The notes: generated from the letters alone by a model not told the origin. A DNA stretch of 35,040 nucleotides from Ignavibacteriota bacterium (GCA_016218085.1 JACREY010000004.1:1-35040); one strand, 5' to 3'. Positions 6,481 through 15,810 are shown, numbered from the stretch's first letter. Translations and numbers: made by a program.

Positions 6481-7264
6481 GATTTATTACTCTAAAAAAG
6501 TGAGGGATATGGCAGCTCCTATTTATAAAAAATTCTATACTACGGTATTTAGCAACAAAAAATCCAAATATATTTATCTCAAACTGGCAACTTTTCTATC
6601 AACACATGGATTCTCACCATTACTTGCGCCTTCTGCAACCTCTACAAAAGAGAGATGGCAAAGGCAAGGGACAGACGATTTGTTGACTACTCCTAAGACC
6701 TATATAAAAGAAGATAATTCAATTATTGAGCTTTTCAAAGAGGTTTTACCCTATTTAAATAAAAATAGCCCTATCTTAGAAATTGGCTGTAATGTTGGCA
6801 GGTCATTAAATTATTTGTATAAATTGGGATACAAAAATTTGACTGGCATTGAGATAGGACCAAGTGCAGTAGAACTGATGAAAGCGACATTTCCTGATAT
6901 GTATAGTAACAGCAATATCCTTATTGGAGATGCTCCAGGTCTAATTAAAGGGCTTAATACAGATGAATTCGACTTGGTTTTTTGCCACTCTGTTTTGGTT
7001 AACATTCATCCAAAATATAATTATATATTTGAAGAAATGGCGCGGATTAGCAAAAAATTTATTTTGATTTTGGAAAATGAGGGAAGCTATACAGCATATC
7101 CCAGGGATTTTAAAAAGATGTTTGAAAAGCAACGATATAAAATGGTCGTGAGCAAGGTGTTTTCAGGGGCTTGTTCCTCATTGACTGTGCCTTTTGAAGA
7201 AAAGCATATATATGAAAATAATACGATTCGTCTTTTTGCAAAGGACAAATCGTCTTTCAAATGA
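6461..7264 (+). CDS. Class I SAM-dependent methyltransferase
   Basis: A 267-residue protein with a Rossmann-type methyltransferase core in its second half. Motif I is ILEIGCNVGRSLNYL (about residues 106-120), followed by the acidic residue of LTGIEIGPSAV at the end of strand 2 and FDLVFCHSVLVNI as motif IV. The N-terminal 80 or so residues are a basic, helical extension. The start at 6461 overlaps the GNAT gene by 20 bp; ATG 6509 after GTGAGGG is an alternative. Its stop overlaps the next start (ATGA). In this context it probably methylates a sugar hydroxyl or a sugar intermediate, but the substrate cannot be read from the sequence. Confidence 0.75.
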   Translation: MNTLKDKIYYSKKVRDMAAPIYKKFYTTVFSNKKSKYIYLKLATFLSTHGFSPLLAPSATSTKERWQRQGTDDLLTTPKTYIKEDNSIIELFKEVLPYLNKNSPILEIGCNVGRSLNYLYKLGYKNLTGIEIGPSAVELMKATFPDMYSNSNILIGDAPGLIKGLNTDEFDLVFCHSVLVNIHPKYNYIFEEMARISKKFILILENEGSYTAYPRDFKKMFEKQRYKMVVSKVFSGACSSLTVPFEEKHIYENNTIRLFAKDKSSFK

Positions 7265-9306
7265 AGGTCAGATTTTTTAGTTATCTCACCGCTTTTCATG
7301 TAATATCAATATATCTTTCCCCAAGGTCATATAATGAAATCTACTATTTTAATATCTCTAAGATTGGCGATTTTTTGCTTGGTTTATTTAGGAGAAGGCA
7401 ACAGATTAAACTGTTTGAATTTAGCTTTTCTGAAATAAAAGATAACTCTGGAGAAAATTATTTCCCACGAATATACGGTAAAGATTTAATTTCTGTCTGT
7501 GATGTCATAGAGGAGGAAATATTTAAGAAGAACCCATTTATTAATACATTTGGCAAAATGTTTAATCTGGAAAAGGTTCGGCTTTATTTTAGAAAGATTG
7601 CCGGTAGAGAAGTAAATGATATCGTTGTGTTTATAAATATTATAGTCTGGTATCGACAGCAGTTTCTAGAAGGGAAGCCTGATGAAGTTGAATTTTCTAT
7701 TGAGAAGACTCCCTTCTTTGATATATTAAAAGAGTTTGCTTTAAAAGAGCATGATGTGGTTTTAAGCTCACATTTCTCCCTCAGAAAATTTTTCAAATAT
7801 TTTTACAGGTTTGGAGGAAATTTATATCTTTCAACCCTTGTGTGTATTAAAACAATTATAGATACCGTAAGGGTTTCTAACGGGGCAGTCACTCAAGGCA
7901 GAGATAATAGAATTCCATTAATATCAAGTCTGTATTCATTGAAGGGGTTTACATTTGATTTAATTCATCGCTGTGATTTTCCATGGCTGTTAATGTCTAA
8001 TACCCCTCATGAGCAGGTATTAATCTATTTTGAAAGAAAAGACGCACCCGCCACAGATGATATGGTGGATATATTAGAACAACAAAGAATAAACTTTATG
8101 GCGATGTCTAATGGCGCAGCCGCTTCAAAAAGGATGCCTGTATATAAACCGTCAATTAGAGCCGCAAAATTGTTGTTTGACTATACAGTTAAAATTCTTT
8201 TTCTTGCATATAAAGAAATTTTGAACCGCAGATTAGAATCATTGGTATATTTAAGTGAAGCGCTGCATTTTATAAGGGAATATTCAAAGGCATATGATTT
8301 TTATTATTCAAATGGCATCAAAATAAATATAGACTTTATTGACCATGATCCATATAGAATAGCCCGGCACCTTGCGCTTGAAGCAAATGGAGGTGTAAGC
8401 ATAAGCCATCAAGCGTCTAATTGGCCGATACCCAATGTAATTTTAGGGTCATGTGCCGATATTATGTTCCTATTTGGACCTTATTATTATCAAACATTTA
8501 TTAGAAGCGGAACCTGTAATCATAGCATTATTTTTTGCGGATATATAACGGACTACTCCTTTATTGCTGTCAAAGAACGTTCAGAAAAATTGAGAGAAAA
8601 ATTGGTGGACAATGGGGCAAAATTCGTTATCTGCTATTTTGATGAAAATTCGTCTGATGGCAGGATGAGTGTTATTCCAAACAGTAGAAGCGTATTGATT
8701 TATAAACATTTTCTAAATTGGGTGCTTCTTGACAAAACCATTGGTTTAATCTGCAGTCCAAAACGTCCTAAGACTTTACAAGTAAGACTGTCTGAAATAA
8801 CCGGGCTTATAAAAAAGGCAAAAGATACAGGCAGGTGTATATTCATGGAAGGCGAATATGCCGCAAAAAATTACCCTACCGAGGCAGCGCAGGCATCTGA
8901 TATTGTAATTTCTTTATTGTTAGGGGGAACCACTTCTTTAGAAAACTTTTTGTCAGGTGCAAGGGTAGTTTATCTGGATTTAGAAGGACTGTATTCATAT
9001 CCCGAATATAAATGGGGGCGAGATACGATTGTCTTTGATGATATTGATAATCTGATGTCAGCAATCAATAAATATCGTAGTGATAGTAAATCATTTGACG
9101 AGTTGGGCAACATTAATATGGTGGCTACCATAAAGCAAAAAGATCCATTCCATGATGGAAAGGCAGCAGAGAGGATGGGGCGGTATATAAATTGGCTCCT
9201 TGAGATGTTTAATCAGGGTAAGACAAGAGAAAAGGCTATAGAATATGCCAATGAGAAATATGCTAAAATATGGGGCAGTGAAAACATTACAAGGATTAAG
9301 GGATAA
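7261..9306 (+). CDS. Large glycosyltransferase-like protein 1 (unassigned)
   Basis: A 681-residue soluble-looking protein I cannot assign to a named family. The C-terminal half resembles a GT-B-type surface-glycan transferase: GGVSISHQASNW (about residue 380), then FGPYYYQTF and GYITDYSF, and near residue 550 DIVISLLLGGTTSLENFLSG followed by ARVVYLD. The order of a His-containing loop, a G-x-x-x-x-x-F segment, and a Ser/Thr-rich loop before a small-residue strand also occurs in the 12554 and 25580 proteins. The N-terminal 300 residues look unlike the other two. It overlaps the upstream methyltransferase by ATGA. A CMP-sugar or CDP-polyol donor would fit the neighbouring cytidylyltransferases, but that is inference. 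Confidence 0.5.
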   Translation: MKVRFFSYLTAFHVISIYLSPRSYNEIYYFNISKIGDFLLGLFRRRQQIKLFEFSFSEIKDNSGENYFPRIYGKDLISVCDVIEEEIFKKNPFINTFGKMFNLEKVRLYFRKIAGREVNDIVVFINIIVWYRQQFLEGKPDEVEFSIEKTPFFDILKEFALKEHDVVLSSHFSLRKFFKYFYRFGGNLYLSTLVCIKTIIDTVRVSNGAVTQGRDNRIPLISSLYSLKGFTFDLIHRCDFPWLLMSNTPHEQVLIYFERKDAPATDDMVDILEQQRINFMAMSNGAAASKRMPVYKPSIRAAKLLFDYTVKILFLAYKEILNRRLESLVYLSEALHFIREYSKAYDFYYSNGIKINIDFIDHDPYRIARHLALEANGGVSISHQASNWPIPNVILGSCADIMFLFGPYYYQTFIRSGTCNHSIIFCGYITDYSFIAVKERSEKLREKLVDNGAKFVICYFDENSSDGRMSVIPNSRSVLIYKHFLNWVLLDKTIGLICSPKRPKTLQVRLSEITGLIKKAKDTGRCIFMEGEYAAKNYPTEAAQASDIVISLLLGGTTSLENFLSGARVVYLDLEGLYSYPEYKWGRDTIVFDDIDNLMSAINKYRSDSKSFDELGNINMVATIKQKDPFHDGKAAERMGRYINWLLEMFNQGKTREKAIEYANEKYAKIWGSENITRIKG

Positions 9307-9343
9307 GGATTGATTAAATCACTCAAGTGATAATCCTTATCCC
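9300..9343. terminator. Strong hairpin after the large transferase gene
   Basis: GGGATAAGGATT (9300-9311) and AATCCTTATCCC (9332-9343) form a perfect 12-bp stem, and an inner stem ATCACT/AGTGAT (9318-9331) closes most of the loop. The left arm includes the stop codon of the upstream gene. No U-run follows, so it may be an attenuating or RNA-stabilising hairpin, or a small repeat, rather than a true intrinsic terminator. Confidence 0.45.
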
Positions 9344-9364
9344 ATAATCCATAATCCTAAAACA

Positions 9365-10840
9365 GTGGCATTAAGCGAAAAAAGCATAAGGAATATATTT
9401 ATTTATTCCTTTCCAAAATTTGCAGGCTACGGAATGACTTTAATTACACTTCCTGTTCTTACAAGGCTATTAACCCCCGAAGATTTTGGCATTATAATAT
9501 TGACAGCGGTTTTTCCGACTATAGCTGTAAATGTTTTAACTCTTGGTTTAGTGTCTGCTGCACAGAGATATTATTTTGAATATCGGGCAGACAGCGAAAA
9601 AATAGATGCGCTTATATTTTCATCTCAGATATTTTTATATTTATCGCTAGTTGTCTCTTTATTTGTAGTTTTCTTTTTAAAAGATTATATTTCACAATTG
9701 ATTCTTGGAAATACCAAATACGGAATGGCAGTTTTTGTAATGTTTATTGCTGCTTTTTTAGGACAAATTATAAATTTCTACTTATGCATATATCAGAATA
9801 TGGAGAAGGCAGCGACTCATTCAAAATTTACGATTATTAAAACAGTTTTTACCAGCATAATTAGCCTGCTGTTGGTATGGTATTTTGAAATGTCATATAT
9901 GGGCATGATTTATGGTTCCTTTATTGGAGCTTTTATTGTATGCGGCTTGATATTCTTTCAATTTAATAAGAATCACAAATTAAATTTTAGCAGTAAAATA
10001 CTTTTTGAAAACATAAAGTATGGACTTCAGATAATGCCAAAGTCATTGTCAGGTTTTATCGACAAGTTTTTTGACAAATATATGTTGAATAATATGGTAT
10101 CTCTATCCGCAGTTGGAGTTTATAATATAGGGCAGACTGTTGGGAATACAATGTTTTTCTTAATGAGCACAGTTTGGTCATCGTTTCAACCAGTCTATTA
10201 TAAAGAAATATTTGATAAAGGCAAAGACGGCTCAGTATCAGCGGGGAGAATTTTTACAATATTTGCTTATATTGCTTTAATGCCGGTGCTGCTGATTATC
10301 CTCTTTGCCCAGGAGATAATCCATATTATTGCCCCGGCTCCTTATCATGATGCGGTTGACATAATTATTATAATATCAGGTGGAGTTGCCACGCAGACAT
10401 TTGGAATGTATGTGGGAGTTCAATACGCATATACTAAGAAGGCTTACTGGATATTCCCTGTTGCTGTAGTTGGCACTATTTCAAATGTGGCAGCAAACAT
10501 AGTCTTGATTCCAAGATTTGGTTTGATTGGGGCAGGATTTTCCACAGTAATCAGCACTTGTATAGTTAATGGTATTCTGACTTTTATGGGACAGAAATTA
10601 TACAGGATTCAGTATGAGTGGCGAATAATAACTAAACTATACGCAATTATAACTTCAGCAATAGTTCTTATTTTATACCTTAGGGTCATAGAATTTAACG
10701 GTGTTTCAGCATACTTGTTTAAATTAACTTTTATTGCTTTTTTTATATTTGCAGGGATTAAAGCAAAGCTAATTACGAGGCAATCAATTGAAAAAGTTCA
10801 AAGCGCTTTGTTCAATTTTTCGAAAAGAGAAAGGGCATGA
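9365..10840 (+). CDS. wzx: Wzx-type polysaccharide flippase
   Basis: A 491-residue polytopic inner-membrane protein of the MOP/MATE-like exporter superfamily. The N-terminus IFIYSFPKFAGYGMTLITLP is a typical first helix, followed by VLTRLLTPEDFG, the conserved loop of Wzx/RfbX proteins. About 12-14 hydrophobic segments are visible along the chain. It would flip lipid-linked repeat units across the inner membrane. The start is GTG at 9365; no good ribosome-binding site is seen, and a hairpin lies just upstream. Its stop codon overlaps the ATG of a methyltransferase remnant (ATGA at 10837-10840). Confidence 0.85.
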   Translation: MALSEKSIRNIFIYSFPKFAGYGMTLITLPVLTRLLTPEDFGIIILTAVFPTIAVNVLTLGLVSAAQRYYFEYRADSEKIDALIFSSQIFLYLSLVVSLFVVFFLKDYISQLILGNTKYGMAVFVMFIAAFLGQIINFYLCIYQNMEKAATHSKFTIIKTVFTSIISLLLVWYFEMSYMGMIYGSFIGAFIVCGLIFFQFNKNHKLNFSSKILFENIKYGLQIMPKSLSGFIDKFFDKYMLNNMVSLSAVGVYNIGQTVGNTMFFLMSTVWSSFQPVYYKEIFDKGKDGSVSAGRIFTIFAYIALMPVLLIILFAQEIIHIIAPAPYHDAVDIIIIISGGVATQTFGMYVGVQYAYTKKAYWIFPVAVVGTISNVAANIVLIPRFGLIGAGFSTVISTCIVNGILTFMGQKLYRIQYEWRIITKLYAIITSAIVLILYLRVIEFNGVSAYLFKLTFIAFFIFAGIKAKLITRQSIEKVQSALFNFSKRERA

Positions 10841-10905
10841 ATACAGAGGATATTTGTGATATCTGCGGCTCGGAAAGGCTCGATATTGTTAGAGCAAAAA
10901 TATAA
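10837..10905 (+). pseudogene. N-terminal remnant of a zinc-ribbon sugar methyltransferase
   Basis: A 22-codon open frame, MNTEDICDICGSERLDIV and so on, ending in TAA. The CDICGS stretch is like the N-terminal zinc ribbon (C-x2-C) that opens many surface-glycan C-methyltransferases and related methyltransferases. The rest is missing, and the next gene's ribosome-binding site begins a few bases later. It overlaps the wzx stop by ATGA, as an intact downstream gene would, so the operon once probably continued with a full methyltransferase here. The family call rests on a short motif. Confidence 0.5.
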
Positions 10906-10923
10906 TAAACGGGAGCAATAAAT

Positions 10924-12417
10924 ATGTCTAAACTTAAAGTCTTATTTCTTTATCCTAACCTAATGTTGCAGACTGGTTTTCCGATGGCTACCTGTACCTT
11001 TTCAGCCATATTGAAACAAGAGGGGTTTGATGTTGAACTGTTCGATACTACTTTTTACAGAACAGAAGAAACTACATCTGATGAAGCGAGAGTGGCAAAT
11101 CTCCAGGTAAAACCATTTGATTTAGGCGAGAAATTCAGAGGTTTGAAGGACAAAGAACAAATATTTGAAGACCTTGTGGAAAAGGTTCGGCAATATAAAC
11201 CGCATCTGATAGCTATATCAATACTGGAGGATGTATTTCCGCTGGCAGTTGAACTGTTGAGGGCGATTGAACATTTCAACATTCCTGTAATTGCTGGAGG
11301 TGTTTTCCCGACATTTGCGCCTGAGATTGTAATTTCTGAGAAAGCTGTAACAATGGTGTGTATTGGCGAAGGAGAGGAAGTTCTTATTGAACTATGCAGG
11401 AAACTTTCAGATAATGAAGATATTTCAAGAGTGCATAATCTATGGGTAAAGCGGCATGAAGAAATAGTTAAGAACCCCATACGTCCTTTAAGAAATATTA
11501 ACCTGAATCCTCTGCCTGACTTTTCAATTTTTCATGGTGACAGGTTTCTGAAACCAATGAAAGGAAAATTGCGCAAGATGGCGCCTGTTGAAACACACAG
11601 AGGGTGCCCTTATTCATGCTCTTTCTGTAATTCAGGCTCGCAAAAGGAGTTGTACAAGAGCGGAACAGGAGAAAAATTTCTAAGGCTGAAGGAAGTAGGA
11701 CGGATACATGATGAGATAAAAATACTGATTGAGAAATATGGCGTTGAATATATATATTTTCCGGCGGACACCTTTCTTGCGATGAGCAGAGACTATTTGC
11801 ATGAGTTTACAAAAATGTATAAAAAATTTGCGCTCCCTTTTTACTGTCAGACAAGAGCTGAGACCATTAATGATGAAACAGTCAGATGTCTCGGAGAGAT
11901 GAATTGCCATAGCCTCTCAATAGGTATAGAACACGGGAATGAAGACTTCAGGTATAAACTTCTTAAAAGAAAGGTTTCAAACAAGATATATATTGACTCA
12001 ATCAAGCTGTTGGAGCAAAGCAATATAATGGTATCTGTTAATAACGTAATAGGGTTTCCCGACGAGACGCGAGAACTTGCTTTCGACACAATTAATCTAA
12101 ATAGAGAATTCAATGCCTATGCGCATAATGCATATTATTTTACCCCCTATCATGGAACCCCATTGCGTGAATATTGTGTGGAGAAAGGATATATTTCCGG
12201 GGATGCCCAGACTGTGAATATTACAAAAGGCACGGTTCTAAATATGCCGCAATTCCCGCAGGACGAGATAAAAGGTCTGGTAAGGACATTTACGCTCTAT
12301 GTGAAATTCCCTGAAGATAGGTATAAGGAAATTGGCATTGCGGAAAAATTCACCGCTGAAGGCAATATGATGTTCAAAAAGCTTCAGCAGGAGTTCTGGC
12401 AGAAATATTTCAAGTAA
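10924..12417 (+). CDS. B12-binding-domain radical SAM protein
   Basis: A 497-residue protein with an N-terminal cobalamin-binding-like domain and a radical SAM domain. The former shows the start KVLFLYPN, ILKQEGFDVELFDTTF, PHLIAIS, IPVIAGGVFPT and IGEGEE (about residues 5-152). The radical SAM cluster motif is RGCPYSCSFCN with C228, C232 and C235. The C-terminal part has SIGIEHGNEDFR and NVIGFPDET, usual in this group. No DxHxxG cobalamin lower-axial motif is obvious. Class members methylate unactivated carbons or rearrange substrates; in glycan loci the substrates are mostly unknown. GGGAG at 10911-10915 is the likely ribosome-binding site. A palindromic element follows the stop by 7 bp. Confidence 0.82.
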   Translation: MSKLKVLFLYPNLMLQTGFPMATCTFSAILKQEGFDVELFDTTFYRTEETTSDEARVANLQVKPFDLGEKFRGLKDKEQIFEDLVEKVRQYKPHLIAISILEDVFPLAVELLRAIEHFNIPVIAGGVFPTFAPEIVISEKAVTMVCIGEGEEVLIELCRKLSDNEDISRVHNLWVKRHEEIVKNPIRPLRNINLNPLPDFSIFHGDRFLKPMKGKLRKMAPVETHRGCPYSCSFCNSGSQKELYKSGTGEKFLRLKEVGRIHDEIKILIEKYGVEYIYFPADTFLAMSRDYLHEFTKMYKKFALPFYCQTRAETINDETVRCLGEMNCHSLSIGIEHGNEDFRYKLLKRKVSNKIYIDSIKLLEQSNIMVSVNNVIGFPDETRELAFDTINLNREFNAYAHNAYYFTPYHGTPLREYCVEKGYISGDAQTVNITKGTVLNMPQFPQDEIKGLVRTFTLYVKFPEDRYKEIGIAEKFTAEGNMMFKKLQQEFWQKYFK

Positions 12418-12424
12418 TGCCTGT

Positions 12425-12550
12425 CTATAGGCAGTGACATGAATTTGTAGCCTGCCGATTTATCGGCGATTCTAAAATACGCACATGGGGCGTCCAACAG
12501 AAGGTTGGGTCTGGCAAACTACAGCTACTTATTTTTGTAGTCCACTATAG
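12425..12550 (-). repeat. MITE-like palindromic element, copy C (full)
   Basis: A 126-bp full-length copy in reverse orientation, with CTATAG at both ends (12425-12430 and 12545-12550). The terminal arms form an imperfect inverted repeat of about 26 bp, roughly 17 of 26 positions pairing by eye. It contains the GCCGATTTATCGGC and CCAACAGAAGGTTGG hairpins. It ends only 3 bp before the ATG of the next gene at 12554, so it supplies the whole leader of that gene; no Shine-Dalgarno sequence is visible there. Confidence 0.9.
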
Positions 12551-12553
12551 TAT

Positions 12554-14485
12554 ATGAAAAGGATTGTTCTTTTAGAGTTCTACGAAGAGTTTGCAGAGTT
12601 TCAGGAATATATCAGGAGTAATGGATTAGATATAACTGAATTTTCACTTGTAGTTCTGCATCTAAAACTTCAGGCACAACTGAAAAAAGCGGGCATACAA
12701 TTCAGCAATACACTGCCTTATCTTAAAAATGATGTCTTTGAGCGGATACTGCTTAAGTTTGACGACATACGTAAATACATCGAAGATAATTTTGATTTTG
12801 AGGATGAAAAGAATGTAATGACTGCCTATAAAGCGGAATTGCTGCATTACCTTGAACTGGTTGTTAATTATATAGGCGGGATATCGGAGATCCTTCAGAA
12901 TATTTATGATGAAGACAAAGATATAGAGCTTTATGTATGCTCAAAAAATTATATTAGCAGTTCCGTTTTTATTTCTGAAGACAAGATAATGGGATTGTTA
13001 GTAGAAAAATTTGCAACCAAAAAAAATATAGGGTTTCATCAGTTTGTACCATCGGACCGGCAGGACATGAAAAGTCAGAGAAATTGTATAATCCCTAAAA
13101 AGCGGTCGCCGGTCTATCCATTCTTCTTTAATTTGCTTAAATATTATTTGAGATTATTTAATAAAGCCCATATAGTTATTCCAACAACAGATTATGGTTT
13201 TAAGAAATTGTTAGGCGAGATAAAGAGGAGGAACAGTGACTTATTGTTTGTAATACCTTATGATATAGAAGATGTAAAATGGTATAAAAAATATGGAGGG
13301 TTGATATCCGGCATATTTGGCGGGAAGGTTTTTATAGATATTAATGTGATCCCATATGATGAATGTACGAATGAGCAAAATGTCCTAAGAGAAAAAGTTG
13401 ACATGCTTTTAAAAGGAATGCCGGAAAATCTTTATGACTTCTGCGGGATTGACTGCATGGACATTATCAAAAGCAAGGTGAAAGCTGCCATTACTGAACA
13501 TCTCTGCATGATGGTTCAGCGATCACATCAGATGTTTAATCTTGTAAACCAATTTAATGTCAGGATATTTATGTCCCCATTCGGGAGGGGTAGCTGGTAC
13601 GTTACTGCTGAACTTTTAAAGAAAATGGGCAAGGTCTCCTTGTTTATTTCTCACGGAACACATCCTGTTCCGACAAACCAATATCATGAGATCTCGATAT
13701 TCAATATGTGCAGAGGCTTCATGCTTGGTGATTACAGCCATGTTGCAGTCAGCACGCCAGTTCAGGAGGCACATCTGCATTATTTCAAGGACAAATACAA
13801 GTGGATCAAAAATACGGAGGTTAAGTCAGGCCCGCTTATTTTCTCGAACTTAAACGGTGTGGACAGGTCTGAACAAAAAAAGAGGCTGGGGTTTTCTCCG
13901 GATGAGGTTGTCTTAACCCATGCAACCAGCACAAAAGTCAGGGGAGCGGAGAGGTACTATTTCCTTGAGACCCCTGACGAGCTTTTTGCAGGGCTTTCTG
14001 ATATCGTTGATGCTGTCAACAAGATGCAAAACACAAGACTGATAATCAGAATACATCCAGGTTTTTACCTTTCAGATGAAGAGATAAGAACCCTTCTGCC
14101 ACCTTCGGATAAATATATTATAAACCGGAGTGGACCTTTTATCGATGTGCTTGCCGCAACCGATATTATGATAAGCTATTCCTCAACTACCATTGACGAA
14201 GCTCTGCTTAACGGGATACCTGTATTGCTCTATGACAGATGGAACAGGTATAATCACTTCCAGACTGGAATCTTTGAAAATTCCGAGTCTGCGGACATTT
14301 TCCCTGTCTGCTATGTAAATAACGCAGAAAAACTTGAGCAAGCATTGAATTTTATGCTCGAAAAAAAAATGATGGCAAAACATGGAGATATGGATTTTCA
14401 CAGATATAAATACCCGGTTGACTACCGTGAGGATTTTTTCAGGTTCATCGGGGAAACATTGAATGTGGAAGGAGGAGGAAAATGA
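12554..14485 (+). CDS. Large glycosyltransferase-like protein 2 (unassigned)
   Basis: A 643-residue protein without membrane segments. The C-terminal half looks like a GT-B fold with SLFISHGTHPVPTNQ (about residue 365), RIHPGFY (HP motif, about residue 500) and MISYSSTTIDEALLNGIPVL (about 540-560). This pattern resembles the CDP-glycerol phosphotransferase and bacterial sialyl/Kdo-transferase-like groups, in which an HP motif and a Ser/Thr-rich loop bind the cytidine nucleotide. The N-terminal 300 residues are not recognised. It overlaps the first cytidylyltransferase gene by ATGA, which supports use of a CMP- or CDP-activated donor made next door. The leader is formed by the adjacent repeat, with no ribosome-binding site seen. 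Confidence 0.55.
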   Translation: MKRIVLLEFYEEFAEFQEYIRSNGLDITEFSLVVLHLKLQAQLKKAGIQFSNTLPYLKNDVFERILLKFDDIRKYIEDNFDFEDEKNVMTAYKAELLHYLELVVNYIGGISEILQNIYDEDKDIELYVCSKNYISSSVFISEDKIMGLLVEKFATKKNIGFHQFVPSDRQDMKSQRNCIIPKKRSPVYPFFFNLLKYYLRLFNKAHIVIPTTDYGFKKLLGEIKRRNSDLLFVIPYDIEDVKWYKKYGGLISGIFGGKVFIDINVIPYDECTNEQNVLREKVDMLLKGMPENLYDFCGIDCMDIIKSKVKAAITEHLCMMVQRSHQMFNLVNQFNVRIFMSPFGRGSWYVTAELLKKMGKVSLFISHGTHPVPTNQYHEISIFNMCRGFMLGDYSHVAVSTPVQEAHLHYFKDKYKWIKNTEVKSGPLIFSNLNGVDRSEQKKRLGFSPDEVVLTHATSTKVRGAERYYFLETPDELFAGLSDIVDAVNKMQNTRLIIRIHPGFYLSDEEIRTLLPPSDKYIINRSGPFIDVLAATDIMISYSSTTIDEALLNGIPVLLYDRWNRYNHFQTGIFENSESADIFPVCYVNNAEKLEQALNFMLEKKMMAKHGDMDFHRYKYPVDYREDFFRFIGETLNVEGGGK

Positions 14486-15147
14486 GAATAGTTGGGTTAA
14501 TTCCTGCAAGGCTTGGCACCGACAAGGTGCCTTTCCAGAACATAAAAGATATTGGCGGTATACCGCTTGTCAATTATACTGTAAGGACTATGAACAAGGT
14601 TAGACTGTTGGATGATATAGTAGTCTTCTCTTCAGAGCCCTCTATCTGTGATTATATCTATCAGGGTCTCAGATACAAGTATCTTGAAAGGCCCGCATAT
14701 CTGAATGCATCGGAAACCAAGGTCCATGATATCATTAAAGAATTTTTAAAGAATGACGATGCGGATATAATTGTCCTTTGGCATATTATATCGCCGTTTC
14801 TTACGCCATCTACCATAAATGAGTGCATTGAACAGGTCAGAGCAGGGAAATACAATTCGGCATTTACAGCTATTGAAATTAAAAAATTCTGCTGGTTCAA
14901 CGGCAAGCCTCTCAATTATTCCCTCTCACAGCCTACGCCGCGCACACAGGACATACTACCTCTTATAGTTGAACAGGGGCATCTGTATGTTTTCAGGAGA
15001 GAGGTTTTTGAGAAAACAAAACAGAGGCTCGACCAAAACCCTTATATTAAAATAATAGACCATTTTGAAGCCCATGAAATAAGCAGCCTTGAGGATTTCA
15101 GGATTGCAGAGCTGATTGTCAATACAGGTTTTTTTGATCTTGACTGA
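14482..15147 (+). CDS. NeuA-like cytidylyltransferase, tandem copy 1
   Basis: A 221-residue nucleotidyltransferase of the CMP-sialic acid/CMP-Kdo synthetase family. It opens with IPARLGTDKVPFQN, but the conserved lysine of the family's P-x-K-N ending is Q here. The LERPAYL stretch (about residues 69-75) is retained. The usual T-S-P-x-R segment is ISPFLTP, lacking the Thr and the Arg. The later P-x-P-R-x-Q substrate motif is kept as PTPRTQD. The strong ribosome-binding site GGAGGAGG precedes the ATG. It is about half identical by eye to the next gene. The loss of the lysine suggests reduced activity alone, or a different substrate or subunit role. Confidence 0.75.
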   Translation: MRIVGLIPARLGTDKVPFQNIKDIGGIPLVNYTVRTMNKVRLLDDIVVFSSEPSICDYIYQGLRYKYLERPAYLNASETKVHDIIKEFLKNDDADIIVLWHIISPFLTPSTINECIEQVRAGKYNSAFTAIEIKKFCWFNGKPLNYSLSQPTPRTQDILPLIVEQGHLYVFRREVFEKTKQRLDQNPYIKIIDHFEAHEISSLEDFRIAELIVNTGFFDLD

Positions 15148-15149
15148 AG

Positions 15150-15806
15150 ATGAAAATTGTTGCCTTCACACCTTCCAGACTGAATAGCCAGAGAGTTCCT
15201 CAAAAAAATATAAAAATGTTAGGGAGGATGCCGCTGGTAAATTATGCCCTTGAGACAATGAACAGAATAATGTCCATAGACGAAATAGTCATATTTGCTT
15301 CCGAGTCCTCGATCTGCAATTATATAAGGCCTGACCTTAAATACCGGTTAATAGAAAGACCTGCTTTCCTGGACACACAGGAGGCCAAGGTGCAGGATCT
15401 GATTAGGGAGTTTTTAAAGGCAAATGATGCAGATATAATACTGATGTTTCACCTTACCTCGCCTTTTTTGAGGCCTGAAACTGTTGATGAATGCATTGAG
15501 AAGGTCAGGGATGGGGAATATGACTCGGCCTTTACCGCCTTCAGTATAGACAGGAGGTGTTGGTTTAAAGGCAGGCCGTTGAATTTCTCCAGCATAAATG
15601 GAAATACAGGGAAACTAGAACCTGTGATAGTAGAACACAGTCTCTATATATTTAGAAGAAAGGTCTTTGAGACAACAGGACGGAGAATTTCCGTTAACCC
15701 GTATATAAAGATTGTCGACCAAATTGAAGGCCATGATATTGATACACCGGAAGATTTCAGGATTGCTGAACTAATCGTAAATACGGGATTGTTTGAGCTT
15801 AAATGA
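15150..15806 (+). CDS. NeuA-like cytidylyltransferase, tandem copy 2
   Basis: A 218-residue paralogue of the preceding protein. It keeps the nucleotide-binding start in the form PSRLNSQRVPQKN, including the lysine missing in copy 1, and LTSPFLRP with both the Thr and the Arg. In contrast the P-x-P-R-x-Q motif is absent (NGNTGKLEP occupies that region). Both proteins end with the EDFRIAELIVNTG stretch. The family transfers CMP from CTP to a 2-keto-3-deoxy sugar acid. It starts 2 bp after copy 1 and is followed closely by the cyclase gene. A heteromer with copy 1 is an inference from the complementary motif pattern. Confidence 0.78.
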   Translation: MKIVAFTPSRLNSQRVPQKNIKMLGRMPLVNYALETMNRIMSIDEIVIFASESSICNYIRPDLKYRLIERPAFLDTQEAKVQDLIREFLKANDADIILMFHLTSPFLRPETVDECIEKVRDGEYDSAFTAFSIDRRCWFKGRPLNFSSINGNTGKLEPVIVEHSLYIFRRKVFETTGRRISVNPYIKIVDQIEGHDIDTPEDFRIAELIVNTGLFELK

Positions 15807-15810
15807 AACT

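Noticed and set aside
14183-14509. 108-codon minus-strand frame at the end of the second large transferase gene
   Set aside because: It is antisense to the GT-B-like motifs and the next gene's start, with no homology signals of its own.
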